Shown one piece after another: positions 46,667-57,232 of a stretch of DNA of 64,000 bases. The position numbers were made by a program, and so were the translations under genes. Source of the DNA: Pseudophaeobacter leonis (GTDB lineage Bacteria > Pseudomonadota > Alphaproteobacteria > Rhodobacterales > Rhodobacteraceae); assembly GCF_002087335.1 (NCBI RefSeq), contig NZ_MWVJ01000045.1, positions 1-64,000 on the forward strand, written 5' to 3'. Numbering within the stretch: position 1 is the first letter of the stretch; each line of letters opens with the position of its first letter. The notes under the pieces are model-generated. The model had not been told where the DNA came from. It ran no database searches and saw only the letters and a list, made by a program, of their open reading frames with translations.

Positions 46667-47921
46667 TTAGTCGTCGTAGCGGCCGTCTTTTTTGGCCTTC
46701 TTGGCAAATTCAGTCTCGGTCACCCGCCGCCAGTTTGGCCGCCTGGTCGATCCAGCCGTCCCGTTTGATACGCCCTTTAAAGGTCAGGCGGCTATCAACC
46801 CAGGCCACTTCGGCCTCGCCCCAGGCTGCGATCTGGTCAAAGTGGAAAAAGCCCAGATCGTTCAGGGTCTGCTCCAGCTTTGGACCAACGCCCTTCAGCA
46901 GTTTCAAATCATCCGGCAGACCACCGCGCGCCTCTTTCAGCACCTCTGGTGCAGCCTCAGCCACATCCGCGACGGGTGCGGCTTTTTCAGCAGCGGGTTT
47001 TGCCGGTGCTGCCTTTGCCGGTGCTGCGGCCTTTGCAGGTGCCTTTGTTTCTGCTGCCTTTGCAGGCGCTTTTTTGGCTGGGGCCTTTTTCGCTGGCGCT
47101 TTCGCCGCCGGAGCTGCCTTTTTGGCCTCTTCGGCCTGTTTCGCTGCCGGTTTGGGCGCATCAGGGGCCTTTGGTGGCTGAGCCGCAGCTGCGCGTCCCG
47201 CAACCACACCGTCTTTGCCGATCCAAGGCGTCAACAGAGGCACCTCATCGCCCTGAATACGCTTGACGCTGTCGCCAATATCCGTCGCCAGCTGCGCCGA
47301 GACATTATACTGCGGCTTGCCGCTGTCATATTCAGTCAGCGAGGTCAGGCCCGATTTGGGCTCTGCCGCGTAGCGACCATTTTGTGGCCCCGGAACAACG
47401 GCTTTTCCGGCAGCAAGATCGTCAAGCATCTGGGCAAAGCCCACAGCCGTCAGATCCTCAAAATAGTCTTTGCCGATCTGAGCCATCGGTGCGTTGGCGC
47501 AGGCGCCCAGGCATTCGACCTCTTCCCAGCTGAATTTGCCGTCCGCTGACAGCATATGCGGCTTTGGCGCGATCTTGTCCTTGCAGACAGCGATCAGATC
47601 TTCGGCACCGCAAATCATGCACGACAGCGTGCCACAGACCTGAACATGCGCCACCGATCCGGTCGGCTGCATCTGGAACATAAAGTAAAACGAGGTCACC
47701 TCGAGCACGCGGATATAGGCCATGTCCAGCATGTCTGCGATATATTCAATCGCCGGTTTGCTGACCCAGCCTTCCTGTTCCTGCGCACGCCACAACAGCG
47801 GGATCACCGCCGAGGCCTGACGGCCTTCGGGGAATTTGGTCAGTTGCGCCTCGGCCCATGTCTGGTTCGCAGGCGTGAAAGCAAAGCTTTCCGGTTGTTC
47901 GGAATGAAGGCGACGAAGCAT
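46667..47921 (-). CDS. nuoE: NADH-quinone oxidoreductase subunit E with a C-terminal extension, interrupted by a one-base insertion
   Basis: Thioredoxin-like subunit with cluster N1a: [13 protein letters not shown] and [13 protein letters not shown] hold the four cysteines. The first 200 residues are the normal subunit. After them comes a long Ala/Lys/Pro linker (about 240-330) and a helix-hairpin-helix-like domain ([20 protein letters not shown]) typical of Rhodobacteraceae NuoE. Near 46718-46719 one extra G shifts the frame; removing it gives [20 protein letters not shown] and a stop at 46667, total about 417 aa. The start overlaps the nuoD stop by one base. Confidence 0.93.
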
Positions 47922-49133
47922 TAGCGGTCAATCTCTCCAAATACGACGTCCATGGTGCCGATGATGGCAGCGACGTCAGCCAGCTGGTGGCCTTTTGCAA
48001 CGTGGTCCATGGCCTGAAGGTGCAGGAAGCCAGGGGCGCGGATCTTGCTGCGGTAAGGTTTGTTCGACCCGTCCGCCACCAGATAGACGCCAAATTCCCC
48101 CTTGGGAGCCTCAACGGCGGCGTAGACCTCACCGGCGGGCCCATGGGCCTTCGGTGTAAAGTTTGAAGTGGTGGATCAGGCTTTCCATCGAGGTCTTCAT
48201 GTCCCCCCGTTTTGGCGGGCTCAGCTTACCGCGCGCCATCACATCACCGGTGGCTTCGCGCAGCTTGCCAATGGCCTGACGGATGATCGACAGCGACTGG
48301 CGCATCTCTTCCATCCGCACCAGATAGCGGTCATAGCAGTCGCCGTTCTTGCCAACAGGGATCTGAAACCCGAACTCATCATAGCATTCATAGGGCTGCG
48401 CACGGCGCAGATCCCAGGCCATGCCTGAGCCGCGTACCATGACACCAGAGAAGCCATAGTCCAGGATCTCTTGCTCGGACACCACGCCAATGTCGCAGTT
48501 CCGTTGCTTGAAAATGCGGTTTTCGGTCAGCAACCCGTCAATATCCGCCAGCACCCTGGGGAACTCCATCGCCCAGAGGTCGATATCATCCAGCAGATCA
48601 TCAGGAATGTCCTGATGCACACCACCCGGGCGGAAATAGGCCGCGTGCAGCCGTGCGCCACAGGCGCGCTCATAAAAGCACATCAGCTTTTCACGTTCCT
48701 CAAAGCCCCAGAGCGGCGGCGTCAGCGCGCCCACATCCATGGCCTGTGTGGTCACGCTCAGCAGGTGGTTCAGAATACGGCCGATCTCGGAATACAGCAC
48801 CCGAATGAGCGAGCCGCGACGGGGCACCTCAACACCGGTGAGCTTTTCAATGGCGAGACACCAGGCGTGTTCCTGGTTCATCGGCGCCACATAGTCGAGC
48901 CGGTCAAAATAGGGCAGGTTCTGCAGATAGGTGCGGCTTTCCATCAGCTTTTCGGTGCCACGGTCCAGCAGGACGATGTGCGGGTCACACCGTTCAACAA
49001 TCTCGCCGTCGAGTTCGAGAACCAAGCGCAAAACACCGTGCGCCGCCGGGTGCTGCGGGCCAAAGTTGATGTTAAAGTTGCGGATGTTCTGTTCGCCGGT
49101 TACGGCGTCGTCAAATTTTGCACCGTCCATCAT
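47921..49133 (-). CDS. nuoD: NADH-quinone oxidoreductase subunit D, interrupted by a one-base indel
   Basis: 49-kDa subunit forming the quinone site of complex I. The motifs are [40 protein letters not shown], the [19 protein letters not shown] region and [11 protein letters not shown]. The frame breaks in the GC run 48137-48148: the first frame ends EGPWARR, and the continuation [20 protein letters not shown], then [16 protein letters not shown], is in another frame. One extra base, or two missing, would join them; total about 403 or 404 aa. It overlaps nuoC by ATGA. Confidence 0.94.
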
Positions 49134-49735
49134 TTCGCCCCCTCTTTTTCATCGCCGGGAAGGATGTATTCGGCCCCCTCCCAGGGAGACATGAAGTCAA
49201 ACTGGCGGTATTCCTGCACCAGGTTCACCGGCTCATAGACAACGCGCTTTTCGGCCTCGTCATAGCGCACCTCGGTATAGCCCGTGGTCGGAAAGTCCTT
49301 GCGAAGCGGATAGCCGCGAAAGCCATAATCCGTAAGAATACGGCGCAGATCCGGGTGGCCTGAGAACAGGATGCCGAACATGTCAAAGATTTCCCGCTCA
49401 AACCAGTTGGCCGAAGGGTGCACATCAACAATCGAAGGCCCCATATCGTCTTGGCGAATGGAAACCCGCAGGCGGATGCGGTGATTTTGATACATCGACA
49501 GGAAGTGGTAGACCGCATCAAGCCGTTTACCACGTTCGGGGTAATCTACCGCCGTGATGTCCACCAGTGAGGAGAACTTGCAGGTATTGTCGGCCCTCAG
49601 AAACTCAACCAGACCGACAATATCGGCCGGGGCCACATCAACGGTCAGCTCATCAAAGGCGATAGCCCAGGACAAAACACAGTCCGGCCGTTTGGCTGCG
49701 ATCTGAGTGCCAAGTTCTTGCAATGCTTCAGTCAT
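49130..49735 (-). CDS. nuoC: NADH-quinone oxidoreductase subunit C
   Basis: 30-kDa subunit of the peripheral arm of complex I. The 201-aa protein shows the family signature ERFDVVYHF-like [40 protein letters not shown] and [20 protein letters not shown]. It sits between nuoB and nuoD, overlapping the latter by four bases. Separate nuoC and nuoD genes, rather than the fused enterobacterial form, are usual here. Confidence 0.96.
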   Translation of the reverse strand: MTEALQELGTQIAAKRPDCVLSWAIAFDELTVDVAPADIVGLVEFLRADNTCKFSSLVDITAVDYPERGKRLDAVYHFLSMYQNHRIRLRVSIRQDDMGPSIVDVHPSANWFEREIFDMFGILFSGHPDLRRILTDYGFRGYPLRKDFPTTGYTEVRYDEAEKRVVYEPVNLVQEYRQFDFMSPWEGAEYILPGDEKEGAK

Positions 49736-49758
49736 TTATGTCTCTCCAGCCAGATCGC

Positions 49759-50283
49759 TTAGCGCACCAGGGTGCCGGTACGGCGGATTTTGCGCTGCAG
49801 CTGCATCAGCCCATAAAGCAGAGCTTCAGCTGTGGGCGGGCAACCCGGCACATAGATATCCACCGGAACAATGCGGTCACAGCCACGCACAACCGAATAG
49901 CTGTAGTGGTAGTAGCCACCGCCATTGGCGCAGGAGCCCATCGAGATCACATAGCGCGGCTCGGGCATCTGGTCGTAGACCTTGCGCAGGGCGGGCGCCT
50001 TTTTGTTGGTCAAAGTCCCCGCCACAATCATCACATCCGACTGACGCGGAGAGGCACGCGGCGCGATACCAAACCGTTCGGCATCGTAGCGCGGCATCGA
50101 GGTATGCATCATTTCAACCGCGCAACAGGCCAGACCAAAGGTCATCCAGTGCAGGCTGCCAGTACGGGCCCAGTTGATGATGTCTTCACTTGAGGTGAGC
50201 AGAAACCCTTTGTCCTGCAGCTCGGCATTCAGGGCCTGGGTGGCAACCTCATTGTCGATCCCAGCGGTGTTGGCTCCGGTCAT
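49759..50283 (-). CDS. nuoB: NADH-quinone oxidoreductase subunit B
   Basis: Carries cluster N2, the last electron relay to quinone. The 174-aa protein has [20 protein letters not shown] (adjacent Cys pair), [20 protein letters not shown] and the [15 protein letters not shown] motif, completing the four cysteines. I start at the ATG overlapping the nuoA stop (TGATG), giving [13 protein letters not shown]; a start 30 bases upstream is possible. Length is normal. Confidence 0.96.
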   Translation of the reverse strand: MTGANTAGIDNEVATQALNAELQDKGFLLTSSEDIINWARTGSLHWMTFGLACCAVEMMHTSMPRYDAERFGIAPRASPRQSDVMIVAGTLTNKKAPALRKVYDQMPEPRYVISMGSCANGGGYYHYSYSVVRGCDRIVPVDIYVPGCPPTAEALLYGLMQLQRKIRRTGTLVR

Positions 50284-50648
50284 CACTCCCATTCCAGAGC
50301 TCCCTTTTTCCACTCATAGGCAAAGCCAATGGTCAGAACCGCGAGAAACACCATCATCGACCAAAAGCCAGTGTCGCTCATATCCTTGAAACCAACGGCC
50401 CAGGGAAAGAGGAAGGCAATTTCCAGATCAAAAATGATGAAAAGAATCGACACCAGGTAGAACCGCACATCGAATTTCATACGGGCGTCATCAAAGGCAT
50501 TGAAACCGCACTCATAGGCGCTGACTTTTTCTGGGTCCGGATTGCGAACGCCGAGCACAAGCGCCGCCAATATAAGAACAATTCCCAGGCCGACCGCAAC
50601 GACCAGAAACACCATAATCGGGAGATATTCCCGCAACATCTCTTCCAC
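50283..50648 (-). CDS. nuoA: NADH-quinone oxidoreductase subunit A
   Basis: Membrane subunit of complex I and first gene of the operon. The 121-aa protein has three transmembrane helices and the conserved [20 protein letters not shown], followed by [20 protein letters not shown] and PWAV. It starts with GTG behind a strong AAGGAG site six bases upstream. The 14-gene operon that it opens runs on through birA, coaX and rnj. Confidence 0.96.
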   Translation of the reverse strand: MEEMLREYLPIMVFLVVAVGLGIVLILAALVLGVRNPDPEKVSAYECGFNAFDDARMKFDVRFYLVSILFIIFDLEIAFLFPWAVGFKDMSDTGFWSMMVFLAVLTIGFAYEWKKGALEWE

Positions 50649-50713
50649 GAGTGGCTCCTTTCCGAGCGCGCGGATTCTCGCGCGCCGTCAATTGGCGTGT
50701 TGACTTGCGCATG

Positions 50714-50742
50714 TGTCTACTCCTGCCCCCCCCTATCGTCAA
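50714..50742 (-). promoter_or_regulatory. Candidate nuo operon promoter
   Basis: On the minus strand TTGACG and TAGACA are 17 bases apart, with eight consecutive Gs in the spacer, about 65 bases before the nuoA start. The -10 match is weak, so this is tentative. Confidence 0.35.
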
Positions 50743-50850
50743 CCAAACCAATGGCTAAGAAAGAGGCTTTCTGCACAAGTCGCGACCCTGCGGCATCACT
50801 TCACGCCATTTGGACCGGGAGGAGTTAATTTCTTATTATTTCCATAAGGA

Positions 50851-50878
50851 AAGGCGCCACGTATTTTCGTGGCGCCTT
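50851..50878 (-). terminator. Terminator of the leucine catabolism operon
   Basis: AAGGCGCCACG and CGTGGCGCCTT form a perfect 11-bp stem with a six-base loop, about 40 bases after the hydratase stop. On the minus strand it is followed by a short T-rich tract. Confidence 0.7.
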
Positions 50879-50920
50879 GTTAAACTAGCACAAAAAACGA
50901 CATGCAAAATATTGGTTAAC

Positions 50921-51703
50921 TCAGCCCTGCCAACGCGGCTTTCGCTTGGCAAAGAAGGCACCGATTCCTTCCGGAGCCTCGTCGCCTTCCCAGCAATCAA
51001 CCAGAGCCTGAATGGTCATATCGATCACCGCATCATCCAGACGAGGGCCCAGATCGCGGGTCAGCTTTTTGGCGGCAGCAACGGCGCGCGGCGCACAGCT
51101 CAGGTAGGGGACAACCTCGGCCTCGACCGCCGCCGCCAGATCCGCGGCCGGCACGCATTTGGCCAAAAGGCCCAGTTCAACCGCTTCTGCCGCCCCAAAG
51201 AGACGCGCTGACATGAACACCCGGCGCGCACGGGATTCCCCCATGCGAGCAACCACATAGGGACCAATGGTGGCCGGGATCAACCCCAGCCTAGTCTCTG
51301 TCAGCCCCATTTTCAGATGATCCGCACCAATCGCCACATCGCAGACCGATGCCAGGCCAACACCGCCGCCAAAGGCATTGCCCTGGATGGCGCCAATCAA
51401 CGGCTTTGGCAGCGTGTTGAGCAGCATCAGGGCTTCGGCCAGCACCCGCGCCTCGGCCCCACGGCTGGCGCTGTCGGCAGCCATTTGCTTTTGCATCCAG
51501 GTGAGATCACCGCCGGCACAAAAGCTCTTACCGGCGCCGGTCAACACCACCACGCGCACATCATCATCTGCGGCCAGCTGCCTTGCTGCCTGTTTCAGCT
51601 CCACCAGCATCTCGCCAGGCATGGCATTGTGCTTTTCAGGGCGATTCAGCCGCAGGGTGGCCACACCGCGGGCGTCGGTTTCAATTTCGATCATTTCAAA
51701 CAT
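50921..51703 (-). CDS. liuC: Enoyl-CoA hydratase family protein, probable methylglutaconyl-CoA hydratase
   Basis: A 260-aa crotonase-fold enzyme. The oxyanion-hole segments SFCAGGDLTWMQKQM and IQGNAFGGGVGLASVCDVAI are present, and TETRLGLIPATIGPYVVARM is typical of the methylglutaconyl-CoA hydratase branch. It would hydrate 3-methylglutaconyl-CoA to HMG-CoA in leucine breakdown. I start at the ATG behind GGGAGAG; the frame extends further upstream but without family character. It is the last gene of the cluster, after HMG-CoA lyase, which supports the assignment. Confidence 0.85.
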   Translation of the reverse strand: MFEMIEIETDARGVATLRLNRPEKHNAMPGEMLVELKQAARQLAADDDVRVVVLTGAGKSFCAGGDLTWMQKQMAADSASRGAEARVLAEALMLLNTLPKPLIGAIQGNAFGGGVGLASVCDVAIGADHLKMGLTETRLGLIPATIGPYVVARMGESRARRVFMSARLFGAAEAVELGLLAKCVPAADLAAAVEAEVVPYLSCAPRAVAAAKKLTRDLGPRLDDAVIDMTIQALVDCWEGDEAPEGIGAFFAKRKPRWQG

Positions 51704-51795
51704 CTCTGCTCTCCCAATTTCGCCAGACCTCTGCGGGTCCAGCTCAGTGACGCAGGCGCCCCACACCAATGGAGCGGCCCCGCGCCGGATGTGTT

Positions 51796-52647
51796 TCAGC
51801 CGCGCATCGCCCTGGCCATCTCTGCAGCCCGGCCCAAAACCGCGCGATCCAGCCCGGTCTCATAGCCAAGAGCGGTCAGGTGGTCGTGCACCGCTTCGGT
51901 CGCAACATTGCCTGCCGCACCCGGTGCGTAGGGGCAGCCGCCCAACCCCCCAACAGCCGCATCAAACCCCCGCACGCCCTGCTGCAGCGAGGCCTCGATG
52001 TTCACCAGCGCCCGCCCCGCCGTGTCATGATAGTGGCCGGCCAGTTGCGCTACCGGCACCCGTTTCGTTACGGCAGATAGCATTTTGCTGATCGTTTCAG
52101 GCCTTCCCTGCCCAATGGTGTCGCCAAGAGAGACCTCATAACAGCCCATAAGGTGCAGAGTTTCCGCCACCAAGGCCACCTGCTCGGGATCAGTTGCCCC
52201 GTCAAAGGGACAGTGAGTCACGCAGGAGACATAGCCACGCACCGGCAGGTTGATCAAAGCTGCCGCCTGCAGGATTGGTTTGAACCGCTCGATGCTTTCA
52301 GCAATGCTTGCGTTGATGTTCGCCTTGGAAAACCCTTCCGAGGCGGAGGCAAAGATCGCGATTTCATCCGCTTTGGCGGCAACCGCATCGCTATAGCCGC
52401 GCATATTTGGTGTCAGGGCTGCATAGGACACGCCCGCCGCCCGGCTGATCCCTGCCAAAACCTCGGCGCTGCCCGCCATCTGTGGCACCCACTTAGGGGA
52501 CACAAAACTGGCCACCTCGATGCGGCGAAACCCCGCCTTTGAGAGGCAGTCCACCAGAGCGATCTTCTCTGTCACCGGGATCTCACGCGTCTCGTTCTGC
52601 AGCCCGTCGCGCGGACCCATCTCAAAGATCTCAACAGCCTGTGTCAT
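51796..52647 (-). CDS. liuE: Hydroxymethylglutaryl-CoA lyase
   Basis: Cleaves HMG-CoA to acetyl-CoA and acetoacetate, the last step of leucine degradation. The 283-aa TIM-barrel protein begins with EIFEMGPRDGLQNE, has VASFVSPKWVPQMA, SVCD-type metal ligands in LAGHYHDTAGRALVN (HxH), and the catalytic-loop GLGGCPYAPGAAGNVATE. Length is normal. It lies between the carboxylase alpha subunit and the hydratase on the same strand. Confidence 0.95.
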   Translation of the reverse strand: MTQAVEIFEMGPRDGLQNETREIPVTEKIALVDCLSKAGFRRIEVASFVSPKWVPQMAGSAEVLAGISRAAGVSYAALTPNMRGYSDAVAAKADEIAIFASASEGFSKANINASIAESIERFKPILQAAALINLPVRGYVSCVTHCPFDGATDPEQVALVAETLHLMGCYEVSLGDTIGQGRPETISKMLSAVTKRVPVAQLAGHYHDTAGRALVNIEASLQQGVRGFDAAVGGLGGCPYAPGAAGNVATEAVHDHLTALGYETGLDRAVLGRAAEMARAMRG

Positions 52648-52729
52648 GCCCCTGGCCCCTCTTTCATCTTGCTCTAAATACCTAAATTGACCAGCGCGCC
52701 CCGCAAGGCGCGCCGCTCAGTCAGAACCG

Positions 52730-54664
52730 CTACACCTCTTCCAGGCGGACAAGAGCCGCGCCGGCCTCCACCTGATCACCGTCAGCGGCCAGCACCTCGG
52801 CCACCACACCGTCGCGCGCCGCGAGCAATGCGTGTTCCATCTTCATCGCCTCCAGAATGGCAAGACGGTCGCCCTCCTTCACCGCATCGCCAGCCTTGGC
52901 AAAGACTGCCTTCACCAGGCCCGGCATTGGCGCCAGAATGACGTTCAGATCACCCCCGGCTGTGGCGTCCCGGTCAAGCGGATCTACCAGCTCAAAGCCA
53001 AGCCCATAGCTATCATAGACGGTGATGCTGGCCCCCGCTTGCGACACTGTGGGCAGGCTATGGCCGCCCAGATCCCAGGTGCTGCAAGCGGGGGCCGCAA
53101 CAACCTCAGTCTCGCCAATGGTCCAGATCTGGCGATCCGGGCCGTCAACCGCAACCATGGCTTCAAACTCTTCGCCCTGATGCCGCAAATGCACCGAGCG
53201 ATGCAGATCACCCCAAAGGGTAAAGCCCGTGTCCCAATCTGCCTCAATGAGATCCAGCGCCTGCATGGCCGCGGCAACCCGGTGGTGCGGCTGCACCTCG
53301 GGGGCTGCGACCAACGCGTCGAGATCGCGGGCAATCAGCCCTGTGTCCACCACACCGTTGGCAAAGCCCTTATGGGCTGCCAGCGCCCCAAGGAAGGCAA
53401 GGTTGGTGACGGTGCCGCCTACCTGGGTGGCAGCAAGCGCCTGTGACAGCCGTGACAGCGCGATTTCGCGGGTTGCGCCATGCACAATCGCCTTGGAGAT
53501 CATCGGATCATACCAGGGGCTGATGGTGTCGCCAGCGCGCACCCCACTGTCGGCGCGACAGCTGGCCGGGAACTGCAGATGGGTGAGCGTGCCGGTGGCG
53601 GGCAAAAAACCCTTTGGCACATCTTCAGCATAAAGCCGCGCCTCAAAGGCATGACCGGTGATGCTGAGGTCGTCTTGCTGGGCGGGCAGGCTCTCGCCCG
53701 AGGCAACCCGCAGCTGCCATTCCACCAGATCAACGCTGGTGATCAGCTCGGTTACCGGGTGCTCTACCTGCAGGCGGGTGTTCATCTCCATGAACCAAAA
53801 ACCATCGGCGCGCAGACCCTTGGCGCCGTCGACGATGAATTCGACCGTGCCTGCCCCCTTATAGCCAATGGCCTCGGCGGCGCGCACGCCAGCCTCGCCC
53901 ATGGCCTGACGCATATCCTGCGTCATGCCCGGTGCCGGCGCCTCTTCGATCACCTTTTGGTGGCGGCGCTGCAACGAGCAGTCGCGCTCAAACAAATGTA
54001 CCGCCCTCGAGCCATCACCAAACACCTGAATCTCAATATGGCGGGGTTGCTGGATGTATTTCTCGATCAGGACATCCGGATTGCCAAAAGAAGTGGTGGC
54101 TTCGCTTTGAGCACTGGCGAGTGCTTCGGTGAAATCTTCGGACCGCTCAACCAAACGCATGCCCTTGCCACCGCCACCGGCCACCGCCTTGATCAGCACA
54201 GGATAGCCAATGGCATCAGCTGCGCCCCACAAATGGTCGCTGTCCTGGTTAGCGCCGTGATAGCCGGGCACCACTGGCACACCAGCAGCCTCCATCAGAA
54301 CCTTGGCGGCGTCCTTGAGGCCCATTTTGCGGATCGCATCAGCCGAAGGGCCGATAAACGCCAGACCAGCTGCCTCAACCGCATCAACAAATTCCGGGTT
54401 CTCCGACAAAAAGCCATAGCCGGGGTGGATGGCCTGCGCGCCGCTGCTCTTGGCCACGGCAATGATTTCATCGCCCAACAGATAGCTGTCTGCCGGCGCT
54501 GGACCATGGCCAATAGGATAGGACTCATCTGCCATGGCGACATGTTTGGCGCTCCGGTCAGCGCTTGAGTACACCGCGACAGTTTTTACGCCCAAAGCAC
54601 GGGCAGTTTCCATCACACGGCAAGCGATCTCGCCCCGGTTGGCAATAAGGATTTTATCAAACAT
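52730..54664 (-). CDS. liuD: Methylcrotonyl-CoA carboxylase biotin-containing (alpha) subunit
   Basis: Carboxylates biotin and carries it to the beta subunit, turning 3-methylcrotonyl-CoA into 3-methylglutaconyl-CoA. The 644-aa protein has a biotin carboxylase domain (IANRGEIACRVMETARALGV, the ATP-grasp GGGGKGMR, EMNTRLQVEHPVTE), a middle domain, and a C-terminal biotinyl domain with ILEAMKMEH. Biotin/propionyl-CoA relatives look alike, but the liu neighbourhood decides. It follows the beta-subunit gene by 86 bases. Confidence 0.93.
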   Translation of the reverse strand: MFDKILIANRGEIACRVMETARALGVKTVAVYSSADRSAKHVAMADESYPIGHGPAPADSYLLGDEIIAVAKSSGAQAIHPGYGFLSENPEFVDAVEAAGLAFIGPSADAIRKMGLKDAAKVLMEAAGVPVVPGYHGANQDSDHLWGAADAIGYPVLIKAVAGGGGKGMRLVERSEDFTEALASAQSEATTSFGNPDVLIEKYIQQPRHIEIQVFGDGSRAVHLFERDCSLQRRHQKVIEEAPAPGMTQDMRQAMGEAGVRAAEAIGYKGAGTVEFIVDGAKGLRADGFWFMEMNTRLQVEHPVTELITSVDLVEWQLRVASGESLPAQQDDLSITGHAFEARLYAEDVPKGFLPATGTLTHLQFPASCRADSGVRAGDTISPWYDPMISKAIVHGATREIALSRLSQALAATQVGGTVTNLAFLGALAAHKGFANGVVDTGLIARDLDALVAAPEVQPHHRVAAAMQALDLIEADWDTGFTLWGDLHRSVHLRHQGEEFEAMVAVDGPDRQIWTIGETEVVAAPACSTWDLGGHSLPTVSQAGASITVYDSYGLGFELVDPLDRDATAGGDLNVILAPMPGLVKAVFAKAGDAVKEGDRLAILEAMKMEHALLAARDGVVAEVLAADGDQVEAGAALVRLEEV

Positions 54665-54750
54665 GGGAATGGTCCTTTGTCTGGAACGTCGGACCGAGGG
54701 CTCTGCCCCCGGACCCCCGAGGTATTTTAGGCAAGATGAAAGGGCGGGTG

Positions 54751-56354
54751 TTACATGCGAAAGACGCCAAAGCGGGTCTCCTCGATCGGAGCGTTCAGAG
54801 CAGCCCGGAGAGACAGGGCCAGCACATCACGGCTTTTGCGCGGATCAATGATGCCATCATCCCAGAGGCGTGCCGAGGCATAGAGCGGGTGGCTTTGCTC
54901 TTCGAACATATCGATGGTGGGCTGCTTGAACTGGGCTTCTTCTTCGACCGACCAGTTCCCGCACTGGCGTTCAATGGCGTCACGTTTCACCGTGGCCAGC
55001 ACGCCTGCGGCCTGCTCGCCGCCCATGACAGAGATCCGGCTGTTGGGCCAGGACCACAGGAAGCGCGGCTGATACGCCCGCCCGGCCATGCCGTAGTTGC
55101 CCGCCCCAAAGGAGCCGCCCACCAGCATGGTGATCTTTGGCACATTGGTTGAGGCCACGCCTGGGACCATCTTGGCGCCGTGACGGGCGATGCCTTCGTT
55201 CTCATATTTGCGCCCCACCATAAAGCCGGTGATATTTTGCAAAAACACCAGCGGGATTTTGCGCTGCGAACACAGTTCGACAAAATGCGCGCCCTTTTGG
55301 GCCGCCTCAGAGAACAACACGCCGTTGTTGGCGACAATGCCGACGGGGCAGCCTTTGACATGGGCAAAGCCGGTGACAAGCGTCTCGCCGTAGCGCGGCT
55401 TGAACTCATCAAAGCGCGAGCCATCCACCAGACGCGCAATGACTTCGCGAATGTCATAAGGCGTGCGCAGATCGCCGGGCACAACACCAAGGATCTCTTC
55501 GGGGTGATAGGCGGGCTCTTCTGGAGAGGCCCAGTTCACCGTCTGTGGTTTGGAGATATTGAGCGACTGCACCGCGCGCCGGGCTAGAGCCAGCGCATGG
55601 GTGTCGTCTTCGGCAAGGTAGTCCGCCACACCAGACAGACGCGTATGCACATCACCGCCACCGAGATCCTCGGCCGAGACCACTTCTCCCGTGGCCGCCT
55701 TCACCAGGGGGGGGCCTGCAAGGAAGATGGTGCCCTTTCCTTAACGATAATCGTGACATCAGACATCGCCGGCACATAGGCGCCGCCAGCGGTGCAGCTG
55801 CCCATGACAACAGCGATCTGCGGGATGCCCTTGGCGGACATGCGCGCCTGGTTGTAGAAGATACGGCCAAAGTGGTCGCGATCCGGAAAGACCTCATCCT
55901 GTTGCGGCAGGTTGGCGCCACCAGAGTCCACCAGATAGATACAAGGCAAGTGGTTCTCTTCGGCAATCTCTTGGGCGCGCAGGTGTTTTTTCACCGTCAT
56001 CGGGAAATAGGTGCCACCCTTTACCGTCGCATCATTGCAAACCACCATGACCTCTTGGCCATGCACCCGGCCAATGCCCGCGATCACGCCAGCGGCAGGG
56101 GCTGCGCCGTCATACATATTGTGGGGTGCCGTTGCACAGACCTCGAGGAAGGGGGAGCCCGGATCCAGCAGGTTTGCCACCCGGCGGCGCGGCAGCATTT
56201 TGCCACGGCTCTCGTGGCGGGCACGGGATTTCTCACCACCACCCAGTCGCGCGGCCTCTGCCACCGCGTCGATCTGATCCAGCGCCTCAAGATGCGCCGC
56301 GCGGTTCTGTTTGAAGCCTTCGGAGGAAGGCATTGCCTTGGATTGAAGTTTCAT
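54751..56354 (-). CDS. liuB: Methylcrotonyl-CoA carboxylase carboxyltransferase (beta) subunit, interrupted by a one-base deletion
   Basis: Transfers the carboxyl group from biotin to 3-methylcrotonyl-CoA. The crotonase-like halves show [39 protein letters not shown], and later [20 protein letters not shown] and [12 protein letters not shown]. The frame breaks near 55736-55738, where one T is missing: repair joins VTIIVKEKG to [20 protein letters not shown]. The repaired protein is about 534 aa, the normal size. An unknown gene lies 1 base upstream. Confidence 0.93.
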
Positions 56355-56355
56355 C

Positions 56356-57231
56356 TTAGCTTGTCACCTTGATTACAATGCGTTGTGGTTTTCGGGCGCT
56401 CTTCGCAACGTGAGGAAGAAAGACGTCCAATGAATTAGAACCATTGAGCAATTGGAGGCGCATTCGGCAAATCAAGTCCATAACATGCGCAACTTGAACG
56501 ACAGATCTTAAATCTGCTCGATAGTCCGTTTCCTCAAAGCCGTGTTCCAGAATCTTGTCGTCTTCAGATTTCCTGCCCTTAGGCATGTGAATCCATTGAA
56601 CTGCAGAAGTCATGGATTGCAGAATGCTGTCATCACTTGCCTCTCGCGTGATTTTCAAAGCATTTCCGACGACAGGCTGTAAGGCTCTTCCGTGTTTGAA
56701 CGAGTTCACTACCTGTCTGTTGGCAAGTAACTGCGCCTCGGCAACAAAAAGCTCTCTATAGTCGGCCACCTCAGGGAACTGAGAATCCAACGCCATCATT
56801 GACGCGAACCACTCTTCGAAACTCGCCGATAGCTCCTCGCCTGCAAAATAAGTAGTCCGAGGTACCGAAGCCTGCGCGAGTTGCTGAACCAGGTCTTCAA
56901 GCTCAGATGGGTATAGGTGAGATAAGGCTTTCGGAGTTGGCCCTAGCGGGTGCCCCGAACAGAGCAACACGACAAATGTTTCGCTGTTAAGATATCTGAA
57001 ATACCTCGCAGCCGCACCTCTGGTGGCCTCAAAACGGTCGGAATGGTCAGTTAGAAATTCACGATAGTCCGCGTCATCGTCTCGTTCGAACAACTCATCC
57101 AAGAACTCTGTGCCCAGTGGGTTCTGGAATTGCAGCAGCGTACGAACAAAAAAGTAAGGGTCAAAGGACCGAAGGAAACGTCGCTCTGCCTCCAGTTCGA
57201 GTTTCGAATATCGATGAAAATGCGTCGGCAT
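56356..57231 (-). CDS. Unknown protein inserted in the leucine catabolism operon
   Basis: I do not recognise this 291-aa protein. It looks soluble, mostly helical and charged ([40 protein letters not shown]), with no signal peptide or membrane segment. Later regions include [35 protein letters not shown] and a basic C-terminus. The gene appears clearly AT-richer than its neighbours. It starts 1 base after the ligase stop and ends 1 base before the liuB start, so it is fitted exactly between two operon genes. This suggests a transferred gene riding on the operon. Its function cannot be inferred. Confidence 0.72.
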   Translation of the reverse strand: MPTHFHRYSKLELEAERRFLRSFDPYFFVRTLLQFQNPLGTEFLDELFERDDDADYREFLTDHSDRFEATRGAAARYFRYLNSETFVVLLCSGHPLGPTPKALSHLYPSELEDLVQQLAQASVPRTTYFAGEELSASFEEWFASMMALDSQFPEVADYRELFVAEAQLLANRQVVNSFKHGRALQPVVGNALKITREASDDSILQSMTSAVQWIHMPKGRKSEDDKILEHGFEETDYRADLRSVVQVAHVMDLICRMRLQLLNGSNSLDVFLPHVAKSARKPQRIVIKVTS

Positions 57232-57232
57232 T

